NCBI GenBank assembly: GCA_937920635.1
Contig: CAKZUE010000070.1
Coordinates: 1-64,000 of the forward strand
From: an uncultured Bryobacteraceae bacterium
GTDB taxonomy: Bacteria > Acidobacteriota > Terriglobia > Bryobacterales > Bryobacteraceae
Length of the DNA stretch: 64,000 bases
Reading direction: 5' to 3'
Below, in pieces: positions 8,504-16,646 of the stretch; the first letter of the stretch is position 1, and the number at the start of each line of letters is the position of its first letter. Below the pieces are notes generated by a model that was not told the origin of the DNA, did not search any database, and saw only the letters and a program-made list of their open reading frames with translations. A program made the position numbers and the translations under genes.

Positions 8504-8712
8504 GCGCGGCAGCCCTCCCGCAGAGGGTCGGGCGGCGGACCGGGCTTCCTGGCCTCATCGACACGATCAGCGGCGGAGGCAGCCGCCACCGGACGGGCGC
8601 CGAGAGGGTCCGGAGGCGGCCCTGGCCGGATGCCGGCAGGCGCCGCATTCAGGGACGGCAGCAGCAGGAACAGCATTATCGCAACGGCTGCGAACTGGGA
8701 TCTGGTTTTCAT
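8500..8712 (-). CDS. Small secreted proline-rich protein
   Basis: A 70-residue protein. The start is firm: AGGAGG lies 7 nt before ATG 8712. A signal peptide spans residues ~1-24 (MKTRSQFAAVAIMLFLLLPSLNAAP). The mature peptide of about 46 residues contains the octapeptide PGPPPDPL twice, at about 31-38 and 57-64, separated by an Ala-rich linker. I recognise no family; it could be an envelope spacer or a small extracytoplasmic factor. It follows the coiled-coil membrane protein gene by 52 bp and probably shares its transcript. Confidence 0.65.
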   Translation of the reverse strand: MKTRSQFAAVAIMLFLLLPSLNAAPAGIRPGPPPDPLGARPVAAASAADRVDEARKPGPPPDPLREGCRA

Positions 8713-8764
8713 GGCTCTGCCTCCTTTCGTTCGAATCTCGCGCCGCCAGGCCGCCAGGAGCGGG

Positions 8765-9661
8765 CTACAACCGCTGCGCCGTGGTCTTCACTTTCGGCGC
8801 AGCCAGGTAACCGACGACGTTGTCTTTCTTCACTTCGTTGACGACCAGCTCATACGGGATACGGGCTTTGCTCGGGACGTAGAACTGCACGGGCTCGTTC
8901 ACCGTGCGGTCCTTCTTTTCCACTCTCTTGTCGTCGGCGACGATCTCCACGGTGAAGCGGTTGCGCCTGGTGTCGGCCTTCTTCAACTGGACGACGACAT
9001 CGCCGACCTTCTGCGGGCCGCTCTTTTTCGTCAGGTTGAACTCGTAGTAATCGCGGTCGCCGAGCTGTTTCAGCGCCGCCAGTTCCCTGCTGTTGGTGGC
9101 GATCAGGCCGCTGAGCACCCCGAGGTCTCCGGTGACGCGGCGCAGCTCCGCGATCGTCTTGTCGATCTCACTGCGGCTGGCCGCCACTTCGTTCTTCACC
9201 GTTCCCACTTCGCTGGTGATGTCGGTGAGCCGCGCGGTGGCCTGCTCCGTGCGGGACTTGATCTCGTCCAGTTGCTGGGCGATCTGCTGCTTTTCGGCCT
9301 GTTGCTGTTCGGCGAGGCTCTTCTGGACCTTTGCCGCCGCCGCTTCCGCCTGCCTGCGGGCCACGCGCCGGGCTTCCTCGGTGGTCGTGGCGTTCTCCTT
9401 GCGGACATTTTCCAGCTCGGAGCGCAGAGCGGCGATCGTCTGCACGGCGTTTACATCGGCCGTGCTCATCGTCTGGCGAACCGCGGAAAGCTCCTGCTTC
9501 AGCGCCGCCGTCTCCAGGCGCAGGTTCACCTGCTGGTTGTGCAGATAGAAAATTCCGGCGAGGGTGGCGAGCAAGCCTGCGCCGAGGAGAGTTACGGCCC
9601 AGGGGAACCGGGCGCCGGTGTTCTCGCCAGGATGGTTGATGCTGGAATTGGATTCGGTCAT
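8765..9661 (-). CDS. Membrane-anchored coiled-coil protein of unknown function
   Basis: A 298-residue protein. After a polar cytoplasmic lead there is one membrane segment at about 21-41 (WAVTLLGAGLLATLAGIFYL). A long Glu/Gln/Ala-rich coiled coil follows at about 45-190 (for example ARRVARRQAEAAAAKVQKSL and QQQAEKQQIAQQLDEIKSR). The C-terminal ~90 residues form a separate beta-rich domain (DYYEFNLTKKSG...VVVQLKKADTRRNRFTVEI). Topology suggests the coiled coil and terminal domain lie in the periplasm. I chose ATG 9661 rather than a start 28 codons upstream because the extra residues are not membrane-protein-like. It heads the small minus operon that ends at the 7957 terminator. Confidence 0.75.
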   Translation of the reverse strand: MTESNSSINHPGENTGARFPWAVTLLGAGLLATLAGIFYLHNQQVNLRLETAALKQELSAVRQTMSTADVNAVQTIAALRSELENVRKENATTTEEARRVARRQAEAAAAKVQKSLAEQQQAEKQQIAQQLDEIKSRTEQATARLTDITSEVGTVKNEVAASRSEIDKTIAELRRVTGDLGVLSGLIATNSRELAALKQLGDRDYYEFNLTKKSGPQKVGDVVVQLKKADTRRNRFTVEIVADDKRVEKKDRTVNEPVQFYVPSKARIPYELVVNEVKKDNVVGYLAAPKVKTTAQRL

Positions 9662-9968
9662 GGCGGTTCTCGCTCTCTCCGAAGCATTCACCTTGCCAAA
9701 TCCCAAGGCCTGTTTTTTCAGTTGGTCATGGGTGCGGTCGGGCATCCGGCCGGTAAGAATTACCGGAGAATTCGGCAGCTGGGTCCGTATACTGAAACAT
9801 TTACTACCCCCTAGCCATCCGGGAAGAATTGTCCTAGACTGATGGCGCGAGAGATTCGCCGTCAGCCGGCTCCGGTTAGGACAAAAGGCGGGTGCTCGCG
9901 AGCTGGCGCCGGATCAGCGGATCCGGGCAGGGCGGCGCCCGCGCAGCAGCAGCGCAAGGAGGCATGCC

Positions 9969-11108
9969 ATGCCTGTTGACCGGTACGAGCTGAGATTTCC
10001 ATTGCGGCGCCTGTTGACCGGACTGTTGCTCACGGTCATTCCGATCTGCGCCATCGGATTGATTGTCGTGAGCCGGGCAGGGCAGGCGCTGGACCGTCAG
10101 TGGGGCCGGTATTTCCGGACGATCGCAGAGTTCACGGCGAGCGAGATCGGCATGTTCTTCCACGAGCGGATTCTGGCCGTAGGGACGCTGGCGGCCGATC
10201 CGCTGATCGTGGAGACCGTCAAGCAGTCCAACGCGCGCTATGCGGTCATGTCCGAACAGACGATCACGGATCGGATCAACCAGGTCGAAAGAGACTGGAA
10301 CAGCCCGAGAGGCGAGCCGCAGGTGCGGGCGGTTCTCAGCAATCCGGCGGCGCGGCTGATGGTGAAGTGGCGCGACCGTGACCGCAGGTTTCTGCGGCTG
10401 ACGCTGACCGACAAATACGGCGCGGTGGTGGCGGCCACGCACAAGACGCTCGACTACTACCAGGCGGACGAGGATTTCTGGCAGGCGATATTCGCGCAGG
10501 GCCGCGGAGCGGTGCACATCACCGACGTGCTCTATGACGATGTGACCAAATCCTACTATGTCGGCCTGGGCGTGCCGGTGATGGACGAGGAATCGAACAC
10601 GTTCATTGGAGCGCTGGACGCTCTGATTGAAGTGTCCAGCCTGTTCCCGCTGCTGCACCGGCTGGACCTGGGGCCGACGTCGCGCATGATGCTGGTGAAG
10701 AACGACGGCACGGTGATCCATGCGCCGGGGGTAAGCCTGGCGATGAACGTGAAGTCGGCGGAATTCCACGCGGCGCAGGAGTCGATGGCGACGGGCCCGT
10801 CGCGGTGGCCGGGCTATGTGATTGCGCCGCTTCCCGGGGGCGAGCCGGTGATCATCGGTTACGGCAGCCCGGGTTTGGAGGAATCGTTCCCGAACCTGAA
10901 CTGGCGCGTGCTGGTGGCGCAGAACACGCGCGACGCGTTCGCGCCCACGCGGGGGGTGTTGCGGCTGCTGTATCTGATGATCCTGGCCGGGCTGGCGGCG
11001 GTGACGGTGCTGGCGATGTATTTCGCGCTGCACCGCAGGCAGGAGATGGCCCGGGTGGCGCTGCGCCAGGAGCGGGCCGAGGAGCCGAAGGAAGAGACGC
11101 TGACATAA
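9969..11108 (+). CDS. Cache-domain membrane sensor without an output domain
   Basis: A 379-residue protein with an N-terminal membrane helix (~14-35), a large extracytoplasmic region (~36-330) and a second helix (~333-355) followed by a short charged tail. The extracytoplasmic region has double-Cache character: FTASEIGMFFHERILAVGTLA, a middle LTLTDKYGAVVAAT, VGLGVPVMDEESNTFIGALDALI and the distal MMLVKNDGTVIHA. Such domains bind small ligands. There is no HAMP, kinase, GGDEF or MCP module, only about 25 residues after the last helix, so signal output must need a partner. AAGGAGG at 9956-9962 lies 6 nt before the start. Confidence 0.8.
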   Translation: MPVDRYELRFPLRRLLTGLLLTVIPICAIGLIVVSRAGQALDRQWGRYFRTIAEFTASEIGMFFHERILAVGTLAADPLIVETVKQSNARYAVMSEQTITDRINQVERDWNSPRGEPQVRAVLSNPAARLMVKWRDRDRRFLRLTLTDKYGAVVAATHKTLDYYQADEDFWQAIFAQGRGAVHITDVLYDDVTKSYYVGLGVPVMDEESNTFIGALDALIEVSSLFPLLHRLDLGPTSRMMLVKNDGTVIHAPGVSLAMNVKSAEFHAAQESMATGPSRWPGYVIAPLPGGEPVIIGYGSPGLEESFPNLNWRVLVAQNTRDAFAPTRGVLRLLYLMILAGLAAVTVLAMYFALHRRQEMARVALRQERAEEPKEETLT

Positions 11109-11231
11109 GGGCGGCAGGGCGGCTGGCGGCGCAGCACGACATGGGACCGCCGCTGAGGAAGGCCTGAAGGAGCGGTTCTCGGCACTGAATCTGTTGCCCC
11201 GCAAACCTTCGGCGGCGGTTTTGCGGAAAGC

Positions 11232-11262
11232 AAAGGCCGCCGCTGCCGGAGCAACGGCGGCC
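11232..11262 (-). terminator. Rho-independent terminator after the Gfo/Idh/MocA gene
   Basis: GGCCGCCGCTGC (11235-11246) pairs with GCAACGGCGGCC (11251-11262), with one G-U pair and a 4-nt loop. In the minus direction it is followed by TTTGCTTTCC, a short U-rich tract. It lies 25 bp past the stop at 11287, so it should end that transcript. Confidence 0.65.
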
Positions 11263-11286
11263 CGGGAGAGGAGAAAGCGATTCCCG

Positions 11287-12453
11287 CTACTTGCGGCCCG
11301 AGCGTGCGGGCGCGCACTTCACCCATGCATGCTTCCTGTTCGACTCCATCACCGCCTCCAGCAATTGCATGCCGCGCAGGCCGTCGGCGAACGTCGGATA
11401 CTGAACGGGCAATGAAGGATCGAGCACGCGCGACCAGAAGCGCTTGAACAACTGCTTGTGGCAGTCGTCGTAGCCCTCGCTGTGGCCGCCGGGGTAATCG
11501 GCGTAGGCGGCGGCTTCGGGATAGAACAGGCTGCCGTCCTTGATGATGATCTGATTGGGCTCGTTGCGGCGGCCGATCCAGAGCTCATCCGGCCGCTCCT
11601 GGTTCCAGGCGACGCTTCCCTTTGTGCCGCAGATCATCCATTCGAAGCGGTTCTTGCAGCCTGCCGAAACCTGGCTGACAGTGAACGCGCCCCGGCAGGT
11701 GTCGCCAAGGTGCAGCAGCGCCATGCCGAAGTCTTCGGTGTCGATCTTCACTTCGTCATAGTCGGAAGGTTTCAGCGTCTTGCCGGCGAAGGTCTCGATG
11801 GCCACCTTGGGCTGCTTGCGCGTCTTGTGGATGATTTTCAGGTCGGCGCAGAGAGCGGTGATGGGCATGCCCGTGACGTGCTGGATCATGTCCATCCAAT
11901 GAGAGCCGATGTCGCCCATCACGCGCAGCGGGCCATTGTGCTTGCGGAGGATGCGCCAGTTGAAGTCAGTGTCGTAGAGCAGCCAGTCCTGGGAATAGGT
12001 GCCCTGCACGACCAGGATTTCACCGAGGTCTCCGCGGGCCACCATGGCGCGGGCCTGCTGTACGGCCGGATAATAGCGGAGATTGTGGTTGGTGGCGTGG
12101 TGGAGCTTTTTCTTCTCCGCCAGGTCGAGCATCTCCTCCGCCTCTTTCGCGCTGAGGGCGAGGGGCTTCTCGCAAAGCACATGTTTGCCGGCGTTGAGCG
12201 CGGCCTTGGCTACGGGGGCGTGCAGGGCGTTCGGCGTGCAGACGTGAACGCCGGCGATCTCCGGATCGGCCAGAATTTCCTTGTAATTTCCTGTCGCCTT
12301 CGGGATGTGGTGCGCTTTGGCGAACCGGTCGGCCTCGTCCTGCGAAATGCCGGCGACGGCGGCTACTTCCACGAATCCGAGCCGGCGGAGGTTCTCCACA
12401 TGGGTCTTGCCCATGAAGCCGGCGCCAATGACTGCCACTTTCAGCTTGCTCAT
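11287..12453 (-). CDS. Gfo/Idh/MocA family NAD(P)-dependent oxidoreductase
   Basis: A 388-residue sugar-type dehydrogenase. The Rossmann motif GAGFMG is at 10-15, right after the start, and the family signature E95-K96-P97 is in LCEKPLALS. A helical C-terminal half carries a GDIGSHWMDMIQHVTG segment with the conserved His of the active site. The substrate cannot be read; polyols, sugar acids and deoxysugars are usual. AGGAA lies about 9 nt before the ATG. No signal peptide is present, unlike many relatives in this group, so it should be cytoplasmic. It appears monocistronic and is followed by its own terminator. Confidence 0.9.
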   Translation of the reverse strand: MSKLKVAVIGAGFMGKTHVENLRRLGFVEVAAVAGISQDEADRFAKAHHIPKATGNYKEILADPEIAGVHVCTPNALHAPVAKAALNAGKHVLCEKPLALSAKEAEEMLDLAEKKKLHHATNHNLRYYPAVQQARAMVARGDLGEILVVQGTYSQDWLLYDTDFNWRILRKHNGPLRVMGDIGSHWMDMIQHVTGMPITALCADLKIIHKTRKQPKVAIETFAGKTLKPSDYDEVKIDTEDFGMALLHLGDTCRGAFTVSQVSAGCKNRFEWMICGTKGSVAWNQERPDELWIGRRNEPNQIIIKDGSLFYPEAAAYADYPGGHSEGYDDCHKQLFKRFWSRVLDPSLPVQYPTFADGLRGMQLLEAVMESNRKHAWVKCAPARSGRK

Positions 12454-12538
12454 AAAGAATCGTTCCTTTCGAGCCGATAATCGTACAGATGGGAGTAGAC
12501 CCCATCCACTCTATAACAACTGGGCGCGGCAAGGCACC

Positions 12539-12868
12539 ATGGTGGTGAGACTTCGATGGAGACGGGACAGGGGCCCGCAACGGGCCAGGAAGATGCGGGC
12601 TGCGGTTGAGCCGCCTGCTCCGTTGACCTTGCAGGAGATCGAGGGCGGGCTGGCGGCCATTCTCTCGCCTCTGGCCGCAGCGTTATTCAGTGTTTCACTG
12701 TGGCGGCTCGGTCAGGATCTCGGCTTCACGCGCAACTTCTTCATCGAAGAGGGGCCGTTGGCGCACTGGCAGCCGTGGTTCGCCCTGGCGGCGGGTTTGG
12801 CGGTGACAAGGGCGCGCCTGAACCGGCGCTCGCAGAGTGGCGGCGACGACACGGCCGCAGCAGGCTGA
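12539..12868 (+). CDS. Small membrane protein of unknown function
   Basis: A 109-residue protein, strongly basic at the N terminus (VVRLRWRRDRGPQRARK), with two hydrophobic segments (LAAILSPLAAALFSVSLWRL and HWQPWFALAAGLAVT) joined by a charged loop. Start ATG 12539 has AAGG 4 nt upstream. The in-frame ATG 12593, preceded by AGGA, would give a 91-residue protein and remains possible. No known family. It converges on the gene at 13263-14432, with the perfect palindrome at 13147-13188 between them. Confidence 0.5.
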   Translation: MVVRLRWRRDRGPQRARKMRAAVEPPAPLTLQEIEGGLAAILSPLAAALFSVSLWRLGQDLGFTRNFFIEEGPLAHWQPWFALAAGLAVTRARLNRRSQSGGDDTAAAG

Positions 12869-13146
12869 GGCAAAGCCCGCTCCGCCGGTTTGGCCTTGCC
12901 AGCTATACTTGTGCCGCCGAATCCCATCCGGCTGAATCGCGGCTGGCGGCCGAGAGCTGTGCCCCCATCCAGGATTTCCCTGTCTTGGGAAAGGTGCGCC
13001 CGGAAGCGCGAGACGCCCCTCGCAGGCACAGGAATCGACTGCCGCACCGCCCTGGCTAGACAACTTCCCGAGAGTTGTCAGCCCCCCTCTCCCGCCGACG
13101 CAAAAGGGGATACTCTCGAAAATCGAGAAACGAAAACGAAAATGGG

Positions 13147-13188
13147 AAAAGGGGGACAGGCCCGCCCGGGCGGGCCTGTCCCCCTTTT
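13147..13188. repeat. Perfect 42-bp palindrome (REP/MITE-like, possible bidirectional terminator)
   Basis: Twenty-one-bp arms with no spacer: AAAAGGGGGACAGGC..., centred on CCC|GGG at 13167/13168. The ends are A4 and T5, so it can act as a terminator for both convergent neighbours. Flanks extend the symmetry imperfectly (AAACGAAAA left, CGTTTCGCCCC right). The GGGACAGGC core recurs at 3951 and, as GCCTGTCCCC, at 20.7-20.8 kb. The rest of the 394-bp gap 12869-13262 contains no convincing gene. Confidence 0.8.
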
Positions 13189-13262
13189 TCTCCTTGCCGT
13201 TTCGCCCCTTTTTCGTGTTTCATTTGCCCTTTTGTCGTAGGGTGGAGCGGTATCACCGCCGG

Positions 13263-14432
13263 TCACTGCCCAGGCCAATCGCCCGGCTGAGGCTGGAGGG
13301 CGCCTGTGGCCGGACCAGACGGCGGCGTGCGCAGGAACATGATGATCCAGTCGGAAATGCCGTGTACGTACAGCCGTGCCTGCTGGCCGGCGAGCGTGTC
13401 GGTCTCTCCATACTGGATTCCGATGACCTGAGGGTAGTAGCCGGGAAGGAAGCCGATCTCTTCGCGGTCCAGAAGCTTGACGGGAGCGGTCCACCGGCTG
13501 GACTCGAGCGGACCATTGCTGAAAGAGATGTAGATGCCCTCCTGCGGCCAGCCAGGGGAACAGCAGGAGCGGTTCAGGAGCATGACATAGCGGCGAAGAT
13601 AGGTGTTGTAATGCACAGCAGGCCCCCAGAAGGAATCCGCGTCCGCTTTCTGCCATTCCACGCGCGCGGAAAAGATCGGCGTGCATCGGCCGCCCACACC
13701 GGGCTCCTCCCATTTGCCCTCGAAATACTTCCAGACTTTTCCGGCTGGGCTGAAACGGTCCGCCCACGCGAGGCGGGCGGCGCAAATGCCCTGCTCTTCG
13801 CGGGGGCCGGAGTAATTGGTGAAAAAGAAATAAAAATACTCACGCTGCCTGTCCGCAACAACAGAAAAATCTCCGTGTCCCCCGGCGAAAAATCCATTTT
13901 TCGCGGTGCAATCCATGGGATAAGCGGAATCAAGAACAATGCCGAGATCGGTAAAACTCAGGCCGTTATTTCTGGAAAGCGCAGCGCCGATTTTCGGGCT
14001 GGTGAGCGGAACAGATCCGCAAACCCCTTCTGGCTCGTGGTGATACCAGCCGAACAGCGCGCCGCCGGCGCGTTGCGCGGCCTCCATCCAGAGGGGAACG
14101 TGCGCAATGCCCGAAACGTCGACGGGCTCGCTTTCCCATCCGCTGAACTGGTTGCCGCCGGTGCTGATCATCAGCGGCTGCCCGGTGGAAGTGAAGACGT
14201 GAAAGGCGCCGCCCGCCCAAAAACTCGAGCTGTTGCCGTCGGGGCGGACCGGCAGTTCCAGGCGCCCGGCCGGCGCGAGAACCCACGATTGCGCGCAAAC
14301 GAGCGGCGTCAGGAAAAACGCGAAGCCGAGTGCGCGGAGAGGAAAAATCTTCCCGAGCAGAAACCTGTCCCATCCGGGACGCGGGCGCAGCCCGCAGCTT
14401 TGCCGATTGCCCATGTTTATACGACGCGACAT
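13263..14432 (-). CDS. Secreted propeller-like protein of unknown function
   Basis: A 389-residue protein. A signal peptide core (LRALGFAFFLTPLVCAQS, about 32-49) is preceded by an unusually long 30-residue lead, so the true start may be further in, but no good ribosome site marks it. The mature part repeats motifs typical of five-bladed propellers or GH43/DUF4185-type folds: a PVDVSGIAHVPLWM blade, HGDFSVVADRQREYFYFFF, TPIFSARVEWQKADADSFWGPAVHYN and the W-T-A-P-V-K-L strand. A tandem Cys-Cys is in LLNRSCCSPG. The resemblance suggests carbohydrate binding or hydrolysis but shows no catalytic triad I can assign. Confidence 0.65.
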   Translation of the reverse strand: MSRRINMGNRQSCGLRPRPGWDRFLLGKIFPLRALGFAFFLTPLVCAQSWVLAPAGRLELPVRPDGNSSSFWAGGAFHVFTSTGQPLMISTGGNQFSGWESEPVDVSGIAHVPLWMEAAQRAGGALFGWYHHEPEGVCGSVPLTSPKIGAALSRNNGLSFTDLGIVLDSAYPMDCTAKNGFFAGGHGDFSVVADRQREYFYFFFTNYSGPREEQGICAARLAWADRFSPAGKVWKYFEGKWEEPGVGGRCTPIFSARVEWQKADADSFWGPAVHYNTYLRRYVMLLNRSCCSPGWPQEGIYISFSNGPLESSRWTAPVKLLDREEIGFLPGYYPQVIGIQYGETDTLAGQQARLYVHGISDWIIMFLRTPPSGPATGALQPQPGDWPGQ

Positions 14433-14581
14433 GTGGCGACTTGATTACACGCCATCAGTTTCCGGGTTTGCCTCATGGCCTGGCAGGGTTGCGAAGAGGG
14501 CTGCATTCACCCCGGCGCCGTTGCGCAGGCACGCCGCCTGCCAACAGATCTTATCGGGCCGGAGCCGGCTGTCATGAGATA

Positions 14582-16522
14582 ATGCCGGACGATTGCATGC
14601 TCCTGGCAACTGCGATGAGGACGTGGAAGCGCGGGGCGGGCCGCCTGGGCCCCTCTTTCACCCCCTCTGCCGCAAGGCGTATGCTTGCCTGGTTGGGCAT
14701 CGCCTGGCTGCTGGCCGCTTCGGCGCCGAAACTGCCGCTGCCGATTCCTGCCACCGTCGACGGCGCCTGGTACTCGGCGCTGAACCTGATCCACCGGGAC
14801 GGCGGGCGCATCGGGCCGGACATCGCTTTCACAATGGGGCCGCTTGGATACCTGACGGTGCCCGATCCTGCAATCACGCCGTGGTGGCAGCCGCTGCTTC
14901 TCCGGGCCGTGGCCTGGTTCGGACTCCTCTGGGGCATTCTGCGGCTGGCAAGAACCTGGCCGCCGTGGGCGGCCTTTGGGGCCTCGGCGGTGCTCTGTTC
15001 GGCGGGATTGCTCGCCTATCATTATCCCGACACCTGGCAGGCGAGTTATCTCGCCACGCTGGTGGCGTGCGCGGCCGCGCCAACGGCAGGGGCGTACGCC
15101 GTTGCCGGTTTGCTGGTTGGGGTCAGTCTGCTGCTGAAAGCGAATGAAGCCCTGACCGCCTTCAGCCTCTATGGGCTCCTTGTGGTTGCCCAGCGGCGCA
15201 GACTGCCCAAGTGGTGGCTCTGGTTTCTGGCGCTTCCGCCGGCCATCCTGCTTGGAGGCGCCTGGGCCTTCAACGGCGGGCTGTGGACGGTTTTTCCATA
15301 TGTGCGATGGGCTCTGGAAGCGGTGCGCGGATTCACGGAAGCGGCATCGATTCCGGGGCCGCTGTGGCAGTTGGGGCTGTTTCTGCTGCTCTGGGGCAGC
15401 CTGTTCGCCGTGGCGCTGCTGGATTCCGGCCTGGCCTGTTTGCGGCAGCCCGCTTTCTGGTGTGCGCTTCTGCAAGCATTCCAGAGTTTCAAGCACGGTT
15501 TCGTCCGCCAGGACGGGCACGCGGACCTGGCCATTGCGAAGCTGGCCGCCGGCGCGTTCTTCCTGCTGGCAGCCGCCAGACAGGAGGCTTTCCGGAAGAC
15601 TCTCGTGCTGCTGGCCCTGTTCGGTTGCGGCTTCACCTGGTTTTACATGGCTGAGGCCCGCACGCTGCACTTCCAGCGCGCCTATGTTTCCCTCACTCCC
15701 GGCGGGATTGCGGCCTCGGCGCGCAATCTGATCCGGTACGGACAAGGCTATGCCGGAGTGGGCGCGCAGTCCAGAGAGCTTCACGCCGGCCGGGTGATGG
15801 GCGAACCCTACCGCTCTCTGATCGGCGCTGGGAGCATCGATGCGTTTCCCGATCAGATCGATTGGATCCGCGCCAACGGTTGGAACTATCGCGCGCGGCC
15901 CACCATCGACTCGATCACAGCTTTCACCGGGCCAATGAACGAGCGCAATGGCCGTCACTTTGCCGGTCCAGGCGCGCCGGAATTCGTGTTGTTCTTCTTC
16001 GAAGCCATCGACGGGCGCCACCCCATGATGCAGGACACCAGCACCCTCCGGGCTCTGCTGAGCCGCTATGAGGTGGCGCATGAGGGGCCCCAGACCGTTC
16101 TGCTGAAGCAGCGCAAGCAGCCGCGGCGCCTCGAGCTGCGTGAGATGGGGCAAGCGGCGGCCGGCTGGCAGGAGCCGTTCACCCCGCCTCCGGTCAGCGG
16201 GCAGGAGACGCTCTGGGCCAGTTTCGACATCGTCCCTTCGCCCTGGGGCAGGCTGCGCTGGTTCTTCTTCCGCACCGACCCGCCTTTGCTCCAGGTTCAC
16301 TTCCGCGGCGGAGATTCCATCTGGATCCGGCTCCTGCGCGAGATCGCCCGCGAGCCGATGCCGCTCAGTCCGTTGCCCCGCAACCTGGCGGAATCAGCCA
16401 TGTACCTGCGGCATCAGCCGCTGCCCCCAGAGGCGGAACCAGCCCGGCTGGTGCTCCACACCAGCGGCAGAAACCAATACGGTCCACGTATCCGCATACG
16501 CTGGTATGCAGCCACCCGCTGA
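14582..16522 (+). CDS. Polytopic membrane protein, glycosyltransferase-like
   Basis: About 646 residues. The first ~350 contain roughly eight to ten membrane helices with alternating Trp/Arg-rich loops (LLLRAVAWFGLLWGILRLARTW, WWLWFLALPPAILLGGAWAF, FLLLWGSLFAVALLD). The C-terminal ~250 residues are soluble. The first loop carries acidic residues (TVDGAWYSALNLIHRDGG), an arrangement like GT39/GT83-type glycosyltransferases that use lipid-linked donors, but the signature Asp-Asp/Asp-Glu pair is not clear. Start is uncertain: ATG 14582, 14597 and 14615 are all in frame before the first helix and none has a strong ribosome site. The gene appears to stand alone. Confidence 0.65.
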   Translation: MPDDCMLLATAMRTWKRGAGRLGPSFTPSAARRMLAWLGIAWLLAASAPKLPLPIPATVDGAWYSALNLIHRDGGRIGPDIAFTMGPLGYLTVPDPAITPWWQPLLLRAVAWFGLLWGILRLARTWPPWAAFGASAVLCSAGLLAYHYPDTWQASYLATLVACAAAPTAGAYAVAGLLVGVSLLLKANEALTAFSLYGLLVVAQRRRLPKWWLWFLALPPAILLGGAWAFNGGLWTVFPYVRWALEAVRGFTEAASIPGPLWQLGLFLLLWGSLFAVALLDSGLACLRQPAFWCALLQAFQSFKHGFVRQDGHADLAIAKLAAGAFFLLAAARQEAFRKTLVLLALFGCGFTWFYMAEARTLHFQRAYVSLTPGGIAASARNLIRYGQGYAGVGAQSRELHAGRVMGEPYRSLIGAGSIDAFPDQIDWIRANGWNYRARPTIDSITAFTGPMNERNGRHFAGPGAPEFVLFFFEAIDGRHPMMQDTSTLRALLSRYEVAHEGPQTVLLKQRKQPRRLELREMGQAAAGWQEPFTPPPVSGQETLWASFDIVPSPWGRLRWFFFRTDPPLLQVHFRGGDSIWIRLLREIAREPMPLSPLPRNLAESAMYLRHQPLPPEAEPARLVLHTSGRNQYGPRIRIRWYAATR

Positions 16523-16646
16523 GCAGATCGAATTCGCGCCCCTGGACGATGCCGGGTCCGCTCCGAATGGCGCACCCGCGTACGGGGCAGGCGCCTGTGG
16601 TGGCGGCGCCTGCCCCACGCGGTCTGTACCGCGCCCGCGATCCGCG

